A DNA stretch of 64,000 nt, from NCBI GenBank assembly GCA_018266105.1, contig JAFEBA010000035.1, positions 25,371 through 89,370 of the forward strand, read 5' to 3'. The notes under the pieces were generated by a model. It made no database searches, was not told where the DNA came from, and worked only from the letters and a program-made list of their open reading frames with translations. Each line of letters opens with the position of its first letter. Within the stretch, counting starts at the first letter, position 1. Positions 1-8,845 of the stretch are shown piece by piece. Position numbers and translations under genes: made by a program. This DNA comes from a bacterium. Lineage in GTDB: Bacteria > Vulcanimicrobiota > Xenobia > Xenobiales > JADMJV01.

Positions 1-927
1 AAAGGGGTGCTCGGCCTGAGTGTTCAGCCAGTTGGCCTGAGGTACGACATCCATCAGGTCGCGCAGCGAGAGATTGCTGTCGGCGCCGTTGCGAATCTCT
101 AAAACCTTGGGCCAGTCGGCATTGTGCTGCGCGATTCCCACACCGATGCCGGTAAACAGGCCCACCGTAGCCAGGCCGATACCCGCTCCCATCAGGATAT
201 TGTCGGGGATGCGCTTGCCTTTGATCTGAGGCACCAGCAGGCCCTTGCCGATCACCAGCGCTCCAGCACCCGCCAGTCCAAGACCTAAGGCCAGACCCCC
301 GAATCCGTAAAGGGCTGCGGCCCCGGCGGCACCCGGATGCTTGGTCCCGAGAATCCGATAGGCATCGTAGGCCGTGGTTTCGTCTCCATTGGGCTTATAG
401 ATGCCATCCCGCGGCGTCTGGCCCTTCTCCAGCATTCGCATGGCGTCCACCAGGTCAGCCGGCAAGTTGGGATGTAGCTGCTTGCCGTCCAGCGTATCCA
501 ACGTTTCCAGCTCGGTCAGGGAGGAGATCTTCACGGTTGCACCGTTCTTAAGCTGGATGAAAACAGAGTCTCCATTTTGCAAACGCTCATCGGCTTGAGC
601 GGTGGTCAGCTCGCTCTTGAAACCAAGAACCTTTTTGTAGACGTCTCCATCGGCCTTAAAATTGCTAATCATCATCCGGTGGACGTCGTCGCTGGCCAGC
701 GGCTGAGTGGGGGTTTGAATTTGCACCTGGGCCTGGTCAGCGGCCAGGGCATGCGCGCTGGTTCCCAGTCCACCGGCCAGCATTCCCAGACCGATCAGCG
801 ACTTGGCCAGCTTGTGCTGTTGGGGCTGGCTTTTGTCCTGAGCGGCCTCGTCGTAGTGATCGGTGGGTAACTCAGGCTTTTCGAGCGGCTTCGCGGGTGG
901 AGCGGGATGCAATCCCGGGGCGGGCAT
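1..927 (-). CDS. Hypothetical membrane-associated protein, 3' end cut by window edge
   Basis: The minus-strand frame is open from the ATG at 927 to the window edge (309 codons), so the C-terminus is missing. I do not recognise the family. The N-terminus is Pro-rich and polar for about 40 residues. A signal-like hydrophobic stretch follows (SLIGLGMLAGGLGTSAHALA), then a soluble region of about 150 residues. Two hydrophobic Gly/Ala/Leu segments at about residues 215-275 look like membrane helices. The open frame also has a GTG 24 bases upstream, and no clear ribosome binding site decides the start. It lies 58 bases downstream of kgtP on the same strand and could be the last gene of that run. 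No function can be assigned. Confidence 0.6.
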   Translation of the reverse strand, partial: MPAPGLHPAPPAKPLEKPELPTDHYDEAAQDKSQPQQHKLAKSLIGLGMLAGGLGTSAHALAADQAQVQIQTPTQPLASDDVHRMMISNFKADGDVYKKVLGFKSELTTAQADERLQNGDSVFIQLKNGATVKISSLTELETLDTLDGKQLHPNLPADLVDAMRMLEKGQTPRDGIYKPNGDETTAYDAYRILGTKHPGAAGAAALYGFGGLALGLGLAGAGALVIGKGLLVPQIKGKRIPDNILMGAGIGLATVGLFTGIGVGIAQHNADWPKVLEIRNGADSNLSLRDLMDVVPQANWLNTQAEHPF

Positions 928-985
928 GCGGCTTAACTTGGACGTGATCACGAACAACAGACTAGGCCAACAGACTGAAAAAGTT

Positions 986-2236
986 CTAAACCATATCTTC
1001 GCGGCCGCGCGGTAAGCGCAACGAAATGAGCAAAAAGAGCGTGGACATGGCGGTGACATACCAGAAATACAGGGATTCATGACCCTGGCTCTTGAGAAAG
1101 AGAGCCGCCGATTCGGCCGACCCACCGAACACGGCATTGCCCAGCGAATAACAGAACCCCACCCCCAGGGCGCGAGTTTCAATGGGGAAGAGTTCTGCCT
1201 TCACAATTGCCGATATGGACGTGTAGAGACTGACTCCGGTCAAGGCCAGCACGATCAGCAGTCCGGCCTGAAGTGGGTCGGTGCTGCTTCCGATAGCGGT
1301 CATCAGTGGCACGGTGGTAAGCATGGCCCAGACCGCAAAGCCAATCATGCACTTCTTGCGGCCGATCCGGTCGGAGAGCATGCCGAAAACCGGCTGCATC
1401 AGCATGTAGACGCACAGCACCCCGGTCATCACGTGGCTGGCCACGGGCTTCGGGAAATGAGCCGTGTTCACCAAATACTTCTGCATGTAGGTGGTATAAG
1501 TGTAAAACACCAGCGAGCCGCCCCCGGTGAATCCCATCACGGCCAGGCAGGCCCAAGGCTGCTGGAAGAGTGCACGCAGCGTGCCCGATTGTTGAGCTTC
1601 GCGGGACTGGCTGGTGCTGGTTTCCTCCAGTGTGCGGCGCAAGAGCAGAGCCACCAATGCGGCCAGGGCGCCGATGGCAAAAGGAATTCGCCAGCCCCAG
1701 GCCACGATCTGTGCCTCGCTCAAAGTGCGGGTCATCAGGACCACCACCAACGAGGCCAGCAGCTGGCCGCCGATCAGGGTCATGTACTGAAAGGAAGAGT
1801 AGAACCCTCGTTTTCCCGGGGTGGCCACCTCGCTCATGTAGGTGGCGGAAGCTCCGTACTCGCCCCCCACTGACAAACCTTGCAGCAGTCGGGCCAGCAA
1901 CAACAAGAAAGGGGCCAGTTGACCCACGCTCTGATAGGTCGGCATCAGGGCGATCATCAGAGAGCCCAACGACATCAAAAGCACCGAAACCAGCATGGAA
2001 AACTTGCGCCCGCGCCGGTCGGCCAGGCGGCCGAAAAACCAGCCGCCCAGGGGCCGCATAAGAAAGCCGACACCGAAGACTCCGGCTGTCTTTAGAAACT
2101 GGCTGGTCTCATCCCCTTCGGGAAAAAACGCCTGAGCAAAATAGATCGAGGTAAAGGCAAAGGCGTAAAAATCATACCATTCGACCAGGTTGCCTGAAGA
2201 AGCGCCCAGGATGGCCCAGATGGGGGACTTGCTCAC
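986..2236 (-). CDS. kgtP: Alpha-ketoglutarate permease (MFS, metabolite:H+ symporter family)
   Basis: Inner-membrane proton symporter, most likely for 2-oxoglutarate. The 416-residue length and 12 predicted helices fit the metabolite:H+ symporter branch of the MFS (E. coli KgtP has about 432 residues). The loop 2-3 signature appears as GRLADRRGRK. The diagnostic stretches QGLSVGGEYGASATYMSE (about residues 119-136) and YTTYMQKYLVNT (about 253-264) match my memory of KgtP closely, as do the GWRIPFAIGA and FGGSAE segments. The start is GTG, whose GTGA overlaps the stop of the upstream hybrid histidine kinase, so the two genes are translationally coupled. This suggests that the kinase senses or controls dicarboxylate use, but that is inference. 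A related dicarboxylate or betaine substrate remains possible. Confidence 0.87.
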   Translation of the reverse strand: MSKSPIWAILGASSGNLVEWYDFYAFAFTSIYFAQAFFPEGDETSQFLKTAGVFGVGFLMRPLGGWFFGRLADRRGRKFSMLVSVLLMSLGSLMIALMPTYQSVGQLAPFLLLLARLLQGLSVGGEYGASATYMSEVATPGKRGFYSSFQYMTLIGGQLLASLVVVLMTRTLSEAQIVAWGWRIPFAIGALAALVALLLRRTLEETSTSQSREAQQSGTLRALFQQPWACLAVMGFTGGGSLVFYTYTTYMQKYLVNTAHFPKPVASHVMTGVLCVYMLMQPVFGMLSDRIGRKKCMIGFAVWAMLTTVPLMTAIGSSTDPLQAGLLIVLALTGVSLYTSISAIVKAELFPIETRALGVGFCYSLGNAVFGGSAESAALFLKSQGHESLYFWYVTAMSTLFLLISLRLPRGREDMV

Positions 2237-4068
2237 GCCCGATTCTTAGCAGAGAGCGCCTGACGCACCTTCCGAAGCAAGTCGCCACTATGAATCGGTT
2301 TGTCCACAAAGCGATGGGAAAGTTTTTCGGGGGGAGGTAAACGGCAGAAGTCGGCCCCGTAGCCGGAGGTGAAAATCACCTCCAGGTCGGGCAATCGATC
2401 GCGAAGGTGCAAAGCCAGATCGGGACCCACCAGGTCGGGTAGCACCACGTCACTCAGCAGCAGGTCCACGCGGAGCTCCTCTGCTCGTCGCAAGGCTTCC
2501 TGGCCGCAGCAGGCCTCCACGATCTCATACCCGTCCCGGCTCAAAACCTCGCGCATCAGGCTGCGTGTGGCGTTGCAATCATCCACCACCAGGAGAACAA
2601 AACTGCCTTCCGGCTTGGGGACTTCCTCCTGAGGAAGCTCGTTTTGAACCAGGCAGGGCAAGTAAATTTTGAAGGTGCTGCCCCGCCCAGGCTCACTGTA
2701 GACCCAAAGACCGCCGCCGCTCTGGGCCACGGTTCCGTAGACGCTGGCCAGTCCCAAGCCGGTGCCATGAGCCTTGGTCGTGTAAAAGGGCTCAAAGACG
2801 CGCAGGCGGGTCTCTTCGCTCATTCCCTGGCCGTTGTCGCTTACTGCCAGAATGACGTAATGACCAGGGCCCAGGCGCGCATCCACCAGAGTGGCCTGAT
2901 TCTGATCCAACTGCACGTCCGTGCAGCTGATCACAATGCGCGGCGCAGAAGCCAGCGGAGCCTCATCCTGTTTCATAGCGTCGCGCGCATTGACCACCAG
3001 GTTGATCAGCACCTGAAGCAACAGATTGGGATCAAAGCGAACCCGATCGTTCTCCGCTTCGCAACGAATCTCCAACTCCACCTGGGATCCGGCGGCCTGA
3101 CGCAGCAAGGGCTGGATCGAGCGAACGTGATGGCCGAGCTCGATCGTTTCCAGGTTGAGTTCCTGCTGACGGGCCACAGCCAGAATCTGCCGGCTCAGGG
3201 CTGAGCCCCGTTGGGCCGCATCCTCCACCAAACCGAGCAGTTCCGCGGCACTGCCCTGACAGATCTCTTCGCGCAGCAAACCGGTAAAGCCCAGAATCAC
3301 GGTCAGGGTGTTATTGAAGTCGTGGGCCACGCCCGAAGCCAGGCGGCCCAGGGCTTCCATCTTCTGCGAAAGGACCAGGCGTTGTTCTAGACCTCGCTCG
3401 CGAGTCACATCTGTAAAGTTGATGAGCACCCCACCATCTTGCAAAGGACGCGATGCAATTTGTAGAGTTTTACCTTCCCGCTCCAGGGAAAACAACTGCT
3501 GATGCCGCGGAATCTCCGCAAACACGTTCTGTAAAGGCTGTTTCTCGACACAACAACCTAAGATTTCGCGACCGCGCTCATTCACAAAAGTGATCAAACC
3601 GCGCCGATCAGCGTGGAGAATACCGCTGACCGAGCATTCCACAATTTGCCGGTAGCGGTCCTGAACAGCCTGAGCTTCCAGACGGATCTTGGCCTCTTCT
3701 AACTCGCGCAAAAGAGCCGGTACCAAACGCTTGTGACCCTTCAGCACAAAATCCTGGGCCCCTGAGCGCATGCACTCCACCGCGGCCTGCTCGCCCACCG
3801 TTCCACTGGTGAAAATGAAAGGAACCAGCCCGCCTGACTCGCGGAAAATCTGGAGGGCCTCCAGACCCGAGAAGCCGGGCAGGCTGTAATCTGAAATAAT
3901 TGCATCCCAACGAACGTCAGCAAGCGCAGCTTTGAGCTGTGAAGCAGTCTCCACGCGGCGACATTCCGCCGTAATTCCGCCTTCAGCCAGTTGCAGCAGC
4001 AGTAGTTCGTAATCGACCTCGGAGTCTTCGACCACGAGGATGTGAATAGGCCCCCCAGGGGTTTGCAT
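2233..4068 (-). CDS. Hybrid sensor histidine kinase (REC-PAS-HisKA-HATPase-REC)
   Basis: Cytoplasmic hybrid kinase of 611 residues with no membrane segment. An N-terminal receiver domain (about 10-125) has the acidic pair VVED and phosphoacceptor Asp in SDYSLPGFSG. A PAS domain follows (about 140-225). The NtrB-type dimerisation box GVAHDFNN (about 250) is next, then an ATPase domain with SDNGQGMS and TTKAHGTGLGLASVYG. A C-terminal receiver (about 495-605) has VVDDCNATR and phosphoacceptor Asp in SDVVLPDLVG. A kinase with a receiver on both ends and no output domain suggests it works as a relay that itself receives phosphate. It is coupled to kgtP by a 4-base overlap. The nearest membrane protein upstream (4117-5523) could be a partner. 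Confidence 0.9.
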   Translation of the reverse strand: MQTPGGPIHILVVEDSEVDYELLLLQLAEGGITAECRRVETASQLKAALADVRWDAIISDYSLPGFSGLEALQIFRESGGLVPFIFTSGTVGEQAAVECMRSGAQDFVLKGHKRLVPALLRELEEAKIRLEAQAVQDRYRQIVECSVSGILHADRRGLITFVNERGREILGCCVEKQPLQNVFAEIPRHQQLFSLEREGKTLQIASRPLQDGGVLINFTDVTRERGLEQRLVLSQKMEALGRLASGVAHDFNNTLTVILGFTGLLREEICQGSAAELLGLVEDAAQRGSALSRQILAVARQQELNLETIELGHHVRSIQPLLRQAAGSQVELEIRCEAENDRVRFDPNLLLQVLINLVVNARDAMKQDEAPLASAPRIVISCTDVQLDQNQATLVDARLGPGHYVILAVSDNGQGMSEETRLRVFEPFYTTKAHGTGLGLASVYGTVAQSGGGLWVYSEPGRGSTFKIYLPCLVQNELPQEEVPKPEGSFVLLVVDDCNATRSLMREVLSRDGYEIVEACCGQEALRRAEELRVDLLLSDVVLPDLVGPDLALHLRDRLPDLEVIFTSGYGADFCRLPPPEKLSHRFVDKPIHSGDLLRKVRQALSAKNRA

Positions 4069-4116
4069 CTACCTATACAACACGATATACGACTCTTTGG
4101 CAATGAGGCCAATTGG

Positions 4117-5523
4117 TTATGGAAGCGGCTCCTCGCGTCGGCAGGTCTCCCGCACGGCCAGGGTCAGAACCAGCAATCCGAGCGAGGTCAGCATCAGTCC
4201 GGTGTGGCCGGGAGCGAGGAATGCGAAGGGTGCAATGGAGGCAGCCAGGACCACGACCCAGAGACTCTGTCCCAGGGTTTGCCACTGCAGCCACCCGGCC
4301 AGGCAGAATGCCAGCAGCAGGCTCAGTGTCAGCGGCAGATAACCCACCAGGTAAGAGGCCAGTGCGTAGCCTCCGCAGCTGGCCAGACTGGCCAGGGCGG
4401 CTCGCCACGGGCCCACTCTGCGATAACGCAGGTATGACCAGACCAGGATGAGGGCCATCAGCGTCACCATTTCCAGAGGTCCGAAGACGAAGAGATTGGC
4501 CATAATCACCTCGCTGGCCACGTAGGGAAAATAGAGGCTGATGCTCTGAGAGGTGATTTGATTCTTCAAATCCCACTCCCAGCGCCGAGGTTCGCTTTGG
4601 CTTGGGAAGAGCGAACCCCGCTGGAATTTGATGTCCGAGCGATCGCTCTGCACTTTGAGATGGAAGTCTGCGATGGGCTCCCGTCGGCCGGTCACGTCGT
4701 AGCTCCAGGACTTGGCGCCGGTATGCTGATAGCCCACCTCCGCCACGCATTTCTCGCCCGGCTGAAGCACAGCTTCCCATTCCAGACCCTGTTCAATATC
4801 GGGAGTGGGCACCTCTTTGCCATTGATGCGAAAGCGGAATCCCGAAAGGGTGCCGCTATTGTCAGGCAAGGGGAAGGAGAAGTGCACGGTGCGGGGCTCT
4901 TCCATCGGATTGGCAAAGGTGTAGCTGGCCTGGAAATCAGCCCGATACAACTGAGCCTCCTTGAAATCCAGCTTGAGATTGACATCCGAACCCTGCAGCT
5001 TGCTCGAAACGTAACGCTGCTGGGTGTAGGTGCGAGTCCAGATGGTGTCCTTGCCGCGTTTTGAGATTTCTGACTTGAGTTCGCGCGTGGGCAGCGGCAA
5101 GCGAGAAGGATCTCCGTCAAAATCTGGACCCAGATTGATTTCCTCACTCAGGCTGTCCACCTGAAGCAGACTGATTTTGGGAGCGCGCTGGGTGGTGGGA
5201 CCACCGCCGGCTTCCTCCCCCACCACGTAACGAGCTTTTCCCTGAGCCAACAGACGTCGCTGAAAACCAGCGTGCAGTTCAGAGAGTGCATAAACCTGTA
5301 AGAGCAGCAGGCCGGCCGTGAGCAGCCAGCCCCAACTGCGTCGTCCCACTGTTTGCAGTGAATACAGGGCACTGCGACAGGAGTCGCGGTCGAATTTATA
5401 GAGATTGAGCAGCAAAAAGGCCAGGCAGGCCAGCGAGAGCACGACCGTCATAGCCAGGGCGCACATCCAGCCGCCGATCAGCTCAAGCAAGCGGTGAACC
5501 ACGAATTCTAAATGTTCGATCAT
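4117..5523 (-). CDS. Polytopic membrane protein with large extracytoplasmic beta-rich domain, CreD-like layout
   Basis: 468 residues. A first membrane helix lies near residues 15-38 and a second near 60-80. A soluble domain of about 250 residues (90-330) is rich in predicted beta strands (SYTFANPMEEPRTVHFSFPL, FRFRINGKEVPTPDIEQG). About six hydrophobic segments follow at 345-455. The order (N-terminal anchor, extracytoplasmic beta domain, C-terminal helical bundle) resembles inner membrane protein CreD, but I cannot confirm homology by eye, so the name stays tentative. The gene is 48 bases upstream of the hybrid kinase on the same strand. It diverges from the decarboxylase gene across an 80-base region carrying GGTCAC repeats that could control both. 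Confidence 0.7.
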   Translation of the reverse strand: MIEHLEFVVHRLLELIGGWMCALAMTVVLSLACLAFLLLNLYKFDRDSCRSALYSLQTVGRRSWGWLLTAGLLLLQVYALSELHAGFQRRLLAQGKARYVVGEEAGGGPTTQRAPKISLLQVDSLSEEINLGPDFDGDPSRLPLPTRELKSEISKRGKDTIWTRTYTQQRYVSSKLQGSDVNLKLDFKEAQLYRADFQASYTFANPMEEPRTVHFSFPLPDNSGTLSGFRFRINGKEVPTPDIEQGLEWEAVLQPGEKCVAEVGYQHTGAKSWSYDVTGRREPIADFHLKVQSDRSDIKFQRGSLFPSQSEPRRWEWDLKNQITSQSISLYFPYVASEVIMANLFVFGPLEMVTLMALILVWSYLRYRRVGPWRAALASLASCGGYALASYLVGYLPLTLSLLLAFCLAGWLQWQTLGQSLWVVVLAASIAPFAFLAPGHTGLMLTSLGLLVLTLAVRETCRREEPLP

Positions 5524-5603
5524 AGACTGGAGTCTAAACGGCTCGGGTCACGACTCAGGCTCACGTAGGTCACAAAACGGTCACAGCCGAAGTCATAAAA
5601 TCT
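5524..5603. promoter_or_regulatory. Divergent control region with three in-phase GGTCAC direct repeats
   Basis: The 80-base gap between the divergent genes at 5523 and 5604 contains GGTCAC at 5546-5551, 5568-5573 and 5579-5584. Start-to-start spacings are 22 and 11 bases, one face of the helix. A near copy GCTCAC lies at 5559-5564. Such 11-base periodic direct repeats are typical operators of OmpR/PhoB-type response regulators. Two genes for that type of regulator lie nearby (8102-8773 and 10577-11263). No convincing -35/-10 pair can be assigned by eye. Confidence 0.45.
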
Positions 5604-6788
5604 ATGAAACCTCTGCAGATGGCCTTAAAACGAGGAATGCTCAGCCAACGCGATACGGCCGTGATCTTTCACGACCTGGACGTGATGCACGCTCGTTTGG
5701 ATCGGATTCGCAACGCTTTCCCCGAAGCTCATCTCCACGCCGTAGCCATCAAGGCCAACCCGGTGGTGGGCGTATTGCGCTCGTTGGTCGAGGCGGGCGC
5801 TGGACTGGAAGCCGCTTCCTGGGAGGAGGTCTCGCTGGCCCTGGCCGCAGGTTGCCCGCCCGAACGCATCGTGTTTGATTCTCCAGCCAAAACGGACTGG
5901 GAACTGGAGCAGGCCCTGCAACTGGGGGTGCGCCTCAATGCCGACAACCTGGACGAATTGGAACGCCTGGACCGACTTCAGCCCACCTATCCACTGGGCG
6001 TTCGAATCAATCCACAGGTTGGGGCCGGCAGCATTGCCATGACCAGCGTGGCCACTCGAGGTGGAAAGTTCGGCATGGGGCTGGAGGAAACCGACCTGCG
6101 GGCACTCTTTGCCCGCTTTCCCTGGCTGGGAGGCCTGCACGTGCACGTCGGCTCACAGGGCTGCCCCATGTCTCAGCTAGTAGAAGGCGTATTGCGCGTT
6201 TACCGAGCCGGGCTGAAGGTGGGAGTCCGTTTCTTTGATATGGGCGGAGGATTGGGCGTCAACTATCGCGACACCGCCGCCAGTCCTGCCCCCGAAGAGT
6301 ATGCCAGGGCCCTGCGGCAGGCCTGTCCGGAATGGGCTCAGGTACCTCTGGTTAGCGAATTTGGTCGTTGGATTCAGGGCCCCTCGGGACAGGTGGCGGC
6401 CCGAGTGGAATACGTGAAAGAGGGCCGACTGGCTGTCTTGCACGTGGGGGCCGATATGCTGTTACGCCTGGCATACGCCCCCCAGGATTGGTACAACCGC
6501 ATGGAAGTGCTGGATAGCACCGGACAACCTAAATCCGGTCCGCTCTCGTCCTGGACCCTGGCCGGACCGCTCTGCTTTGGGGGCGACATCATCGGCCGCG
6601 GGGTGGAATTGCCCGACATCCGGCCCGGCGACTGGGTGGTGGTGCACGACGTGGGCGCTTATACTCTGGGCATGTGGTCACGCCACTGCAGTCGCGCCCT
6701 ACCGCTGGTGCTGGGCTGGCGCGCAGGCAACCTTTTCGTTTTAAAAGCTCGGGAGAGCCTGGAGGACGTGGTCAGGTTCTGGTCCTGA
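5604..6788 (+). CDS. PLP-dependent decarboxylase, ornithine/DAP/arginine decarboxylase group 4 fold
   Basis: Fold-type III PLP enzyme of 394 residues related to diaminopimelate, ornithine and carboxynorspermidine decarboxylases. The Schiff-base Lys lies in HAVAIKANP (about residue 50). LHVHVGSQ (about 180) carries the His that stacks on the PLP ring. MGGGLGVNY (about 215) is the Gly-rich phosphate-binding loop. LAGPLCFGGD (about 320) supplies the Cys and Asp that reach in from the second subunit, and HDVGAYT (about 350) completes the site. Substrate cannot be fixed by eye. The HVGSQ motif resembles LysA and the length suits either LysA or an ODC-like enzyme. No lysine-pathway gene adjoins. 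It diverges from a membrane protein, and its 3' end overlaps the histidine kinase on the other strand by 17 bases. Confidence 0.85.
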   Translation: MKPLQMALKRGMLSQRDTAVIFHDLDVMHARLDRIRNAFPEAHLHAVAIKANPVVGVLRSLVEAGAGLEAASWEEVSLALAAGCPPERIVFDSPAKTDWELEQALQLGVRLNADNLDELERLDRLQPTYPLGVRINPQVGAGSIAMTSVATRGGKFGMGLEETDLRALFARFPWLGGLHVHVGSQGCPMSQLVEGVLRVYRAGLKVGVRFFDMGGGLGVNYRDTAASPAPEEYARALRQACPEWAQVPLVSEFGRWIQGPSGQVAARVEYVKEGRLAVLHVGADMLLRLAYAPQDWYNRMEVLDSTGQPKSGPLSSWTLAGPLCFGGDIIGRGVELPDIRPGDWVVVHDVGAYTLGMWSRHCSRALPLVLGWRAGNLFVLKARESLEDVVRFWS

Positions 6789-8109
6789 ACTCAAGACAGA
6801 AACGTGCGCCCTTGCCCGGTCCCTGGCTGTGCGCGCTGAGAGTGGCCCCCAGGCCTTCGGCCAACAGCTTGGAGATGGCCAGGCCCAGGCCGGTGCCCCC
6901 CTGCTCCCGCGCTCGGCCCGAATCCACCCGGTAAAAGCGGTCGAATAAACGAGGCAAATGTTCGGATGCAATGCCGATGCCATTGTCTTCCACCCAGATC
7001 TGTTGGGAGTTTCCTCCTAGCCGAACCAGGCCTTCCGGCGCTGCCCGACGAGCATTCACCAGAAGGTTGATCAGAATTTGGGCCAGGCGTTCTGGGTCGG
7101 TCTGCAGCATGCCGCTGGCCTCGACCAGTTCGGCCCCGTGCTCCTCGGCCAACTCCTCCAGGAACGGTTTCAACTCAAGGGGCCGAGACTCAAAACGCAC
7201 GTGCTCAAGCCGGGCCAGCTCCAAAAGCTCCTTGACCAGTCGCTCCATGCGATCCAGGTCGCGGTGAATCATGGCCAGGAATTGCTCGCGGGGAGCGCCC
7301 GCCTCCAATGCCTCGATCAAAGAACGCAGCGACGCCAGTGGTGTCTTGAGTTCGTGAGAAGCGTCCGAGACAAAGCGTTTGAGAGATTGCTGCTGCTGTT
7401 CCAGGCTGTCAGCCATCTGGTTGAAGGCCCGACCCAGGATGGCCGTCTCGTCCCGCTGGCGGCTCGGCGGCAGACGCTCCTGCAGGTGTCCCTCGCCCAA
7501 CCGTTCCACAGCCCGGGTCAGGCGACGCAGGGGCAGCGTCAACCAGCGGGCCAGGCCCAGGCTGAGCAGAGTGCCTCCCAGCAGAGCAGCCAGAGCCAGC
7601 TCGTAAAAACGAATGCGCAGATCAACCAGCGTCAATTGCAATTCGGACAGAGAGCGGCTGGCATAAATCGCGCCCACCACCTGCTGGTGAGCTCGCATGG
7701 GCACGGCCACAAAAAGCGCATCCTGGCTCTCGCCCAGTCGGATGCCGACCTGACCGTGTAGAGCTGCATCTACCTCGGGACGATCGGCTACGTTTTCTTT
7801 GCGGTGAGTCGAGTCTTCTAGAACCTCACCGCGCCAGTTGACCACACTCATTCGACCCGACATATTCAGCGAGAGCTGGGCCATTTCGTCGGTGATCATC
7901 TTGCGCGCGGCAGGGGTCAGCAGCACCTGGTCCATGTGGCGGCGCATCAGGTTGGCTACAAACCCGCAGTCTCGCTCCAGAGCCTGTCGGGCATTCCCAA
8001 TGTAGGTTTCCCGCACAGACTGCAACATCACAGTCTCGGCCAGCGTCAGAGTCAGCACAATCACGCCGAAAAAGGCCAGCGCCAGGGGTACTCGCAGACT
8101 GCTAAACAT
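6772..8109 (-). CDS. Membrane sensor histidine kinase with HAMP domain
   Basis: 445 residues, partner of the response regulator immediately upstream. One helix lies at about 8-28 and an extracytoplasmic sensor domain at about 30-160. A second helix near 165-187 (LALAALLGGTLLSLGLA) is followed by a HAMP linker. The HisKA box is FVSDASHELKTPLASLR (about 245-261). The ATPase domain carries NLLVNARR (N box), DNGIGIA (G1), FDRFYR (F box) and GTGLGLAI (G2). All catalytic motifs are intact. Its 5' end overlaps the response regulator by 8 bases, so the pair is co-translated. Its 3' end overlaps the convergent decarboxylase by 17 bases. The signal sensed is unknown. Confidence 0.93.
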   Translation of the reverse strand: MFSSLRVPLALAFFGVIVLTLTLAETVMLQSVRETYIGNARQALERDCGFVANLMRRHMDQVLLTPAARKMITDEMAQLSLNMSGRMSVVNWRGEVLEDSTHRKENVADRPEVDAALHGQVGIRLGESQDALFVAVPMRAHQQVVGAIYASRSLSELQLTLVDLRIRFYELALAALLGGTLLSLGLARWLTLPLRRLTRAVERLGEGHLQERLPPSRQRDETAILGRAFNQMADSLEQQQQSLKRFVSDASHELKTPLASLRSLIEALEAGAPREQFLAMIHRDLDRMERLVKELLELARLEHVRFESRPLELKPFLEELAEEHGAELVEASGMLQTDPERLAQILINLLVNARRAAPEGLVRLGGNSQQIWVEDNGIGIASEHLPRLFDRFYRVDSGRAREQGGTGLGLAISKLLAEGLGATLSAHSQGPGKGARFCLEFRTRT

Positions 8110-8773
8110 CCCACATGTAGCCTACACCGCGGACTGTCACCAGGTAGCGCGGATGAGCCGGATCGGCCTCAATCTTCTCGCGCAGACGTTGCACCGTCAC
8201 GTTGACCACTCGAGCTTCGCCCTCGAATTCATAGCCCCAGCAGGCGGCCAGAATGCGTTCCCGCGTCTGGGCTTTGCGGCGATTCTCCAGCAAAAAGAGC
8301 AGCAAGGCGAATTCCTTGGGAGTGAGATCCAGCTTTTGGCCGGAGCGCCAGACTTCATGGCGATGGTTTGAGACCTCCAGCTCACCGCTGCTCAAAACCG
8401 GTTCGGCCTGACGCTGCAGCCGACGCAGGTGGGCTTTGATGCGCGCCAGCAGCTCCAGATGTCGGAACGGCTTGACAATGTAGTCATCCGCGCCGAGTTC
8501 CAGACCCTGAACCTGATCGATCTCCTGATCGCGAGCCGTTAGAAGCAGAATGATGCCGCTGAAATCGGCCCCACGTAGACGTCGGCAGACCTCGAACCCG
8601 TCCATCCCAGGAAGCATGACGTCGAGCAAGATCAAGTCGGGCTGCCAGCTTTGAGCCAGCTCCAACCCTCGACTTCCGGTGTCGGCGGTGCACACTTCAT
8701 AGGCCGCCTGCTCGAGCAAGTAACGCAACGACTCGCGCAAGGACGGCTCGTCGTCCACCACCAGAATCTTCAT
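8102..8773 (-). CDS. OmpR/PhoB-family response regulator
   Basis: 223-residue transcription factor. The receiver domain (1-118) has acidic pair VDDE, phosphoacceptor Asp in LILLDVMLPGMDG (about 51) and Lys in ADDYIVKPF (about 101). The C-terminal winged helix (about 125-222) contains LTPKEFALLLFLLENRR and ends in VRGVGYMWDV, typical of the family. It is the first gene of a two-gene operon with the overlapping sensor kinase. A terminator for the upstream SulP gene lies at 8791-8815, so this operon probably has its own promoter very close to its start. The GGTCAC direct repeats at 5546-5584 are a plausible target, but that is a guess. Confidence 0.95.
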   Translation of the reverse strand: MKILVVDDEPSLRESLRYLLEQAAYEVCTADTGSRGLELAQSWQPDLILLDVMLPGMDGFEVCRRLRGADFSGIILLLTARDQEIDQVQGLELGADDYIVKPFRHLELLARIKAHLRRLQRQAEPVLSSGELEVSNHRHEVWRSGQKLDLTPKEFALLLFLLENRRKAQTRERILAACWGYEFEGEARVVNVTVQRLREKIEADPAHPRYLVTVRGVGYMWDV

Positions 8774-8790
8774 CGGTCAGTCTTTGAGAC

Positions 8791-8815
8791 AAAAAAAAAG
8801 AGCCCTTGCGGGCCC
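8791..8815 (-). terminator. Intrinsic terminator of the SulP gene
   Basis: On the minus strand a short GC stem (GCCC, loop GCAA, GGGC; 8802-8813) is followed directly by a run of nine T (8791-8799). It lies 31 bases beyond the SulP stop codon and just before the response regulator start. Confidence 0.75.
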
Positions 8816-8845
8816 AGAGGAGGGGGTGAACCAGGGATAGGTGGC

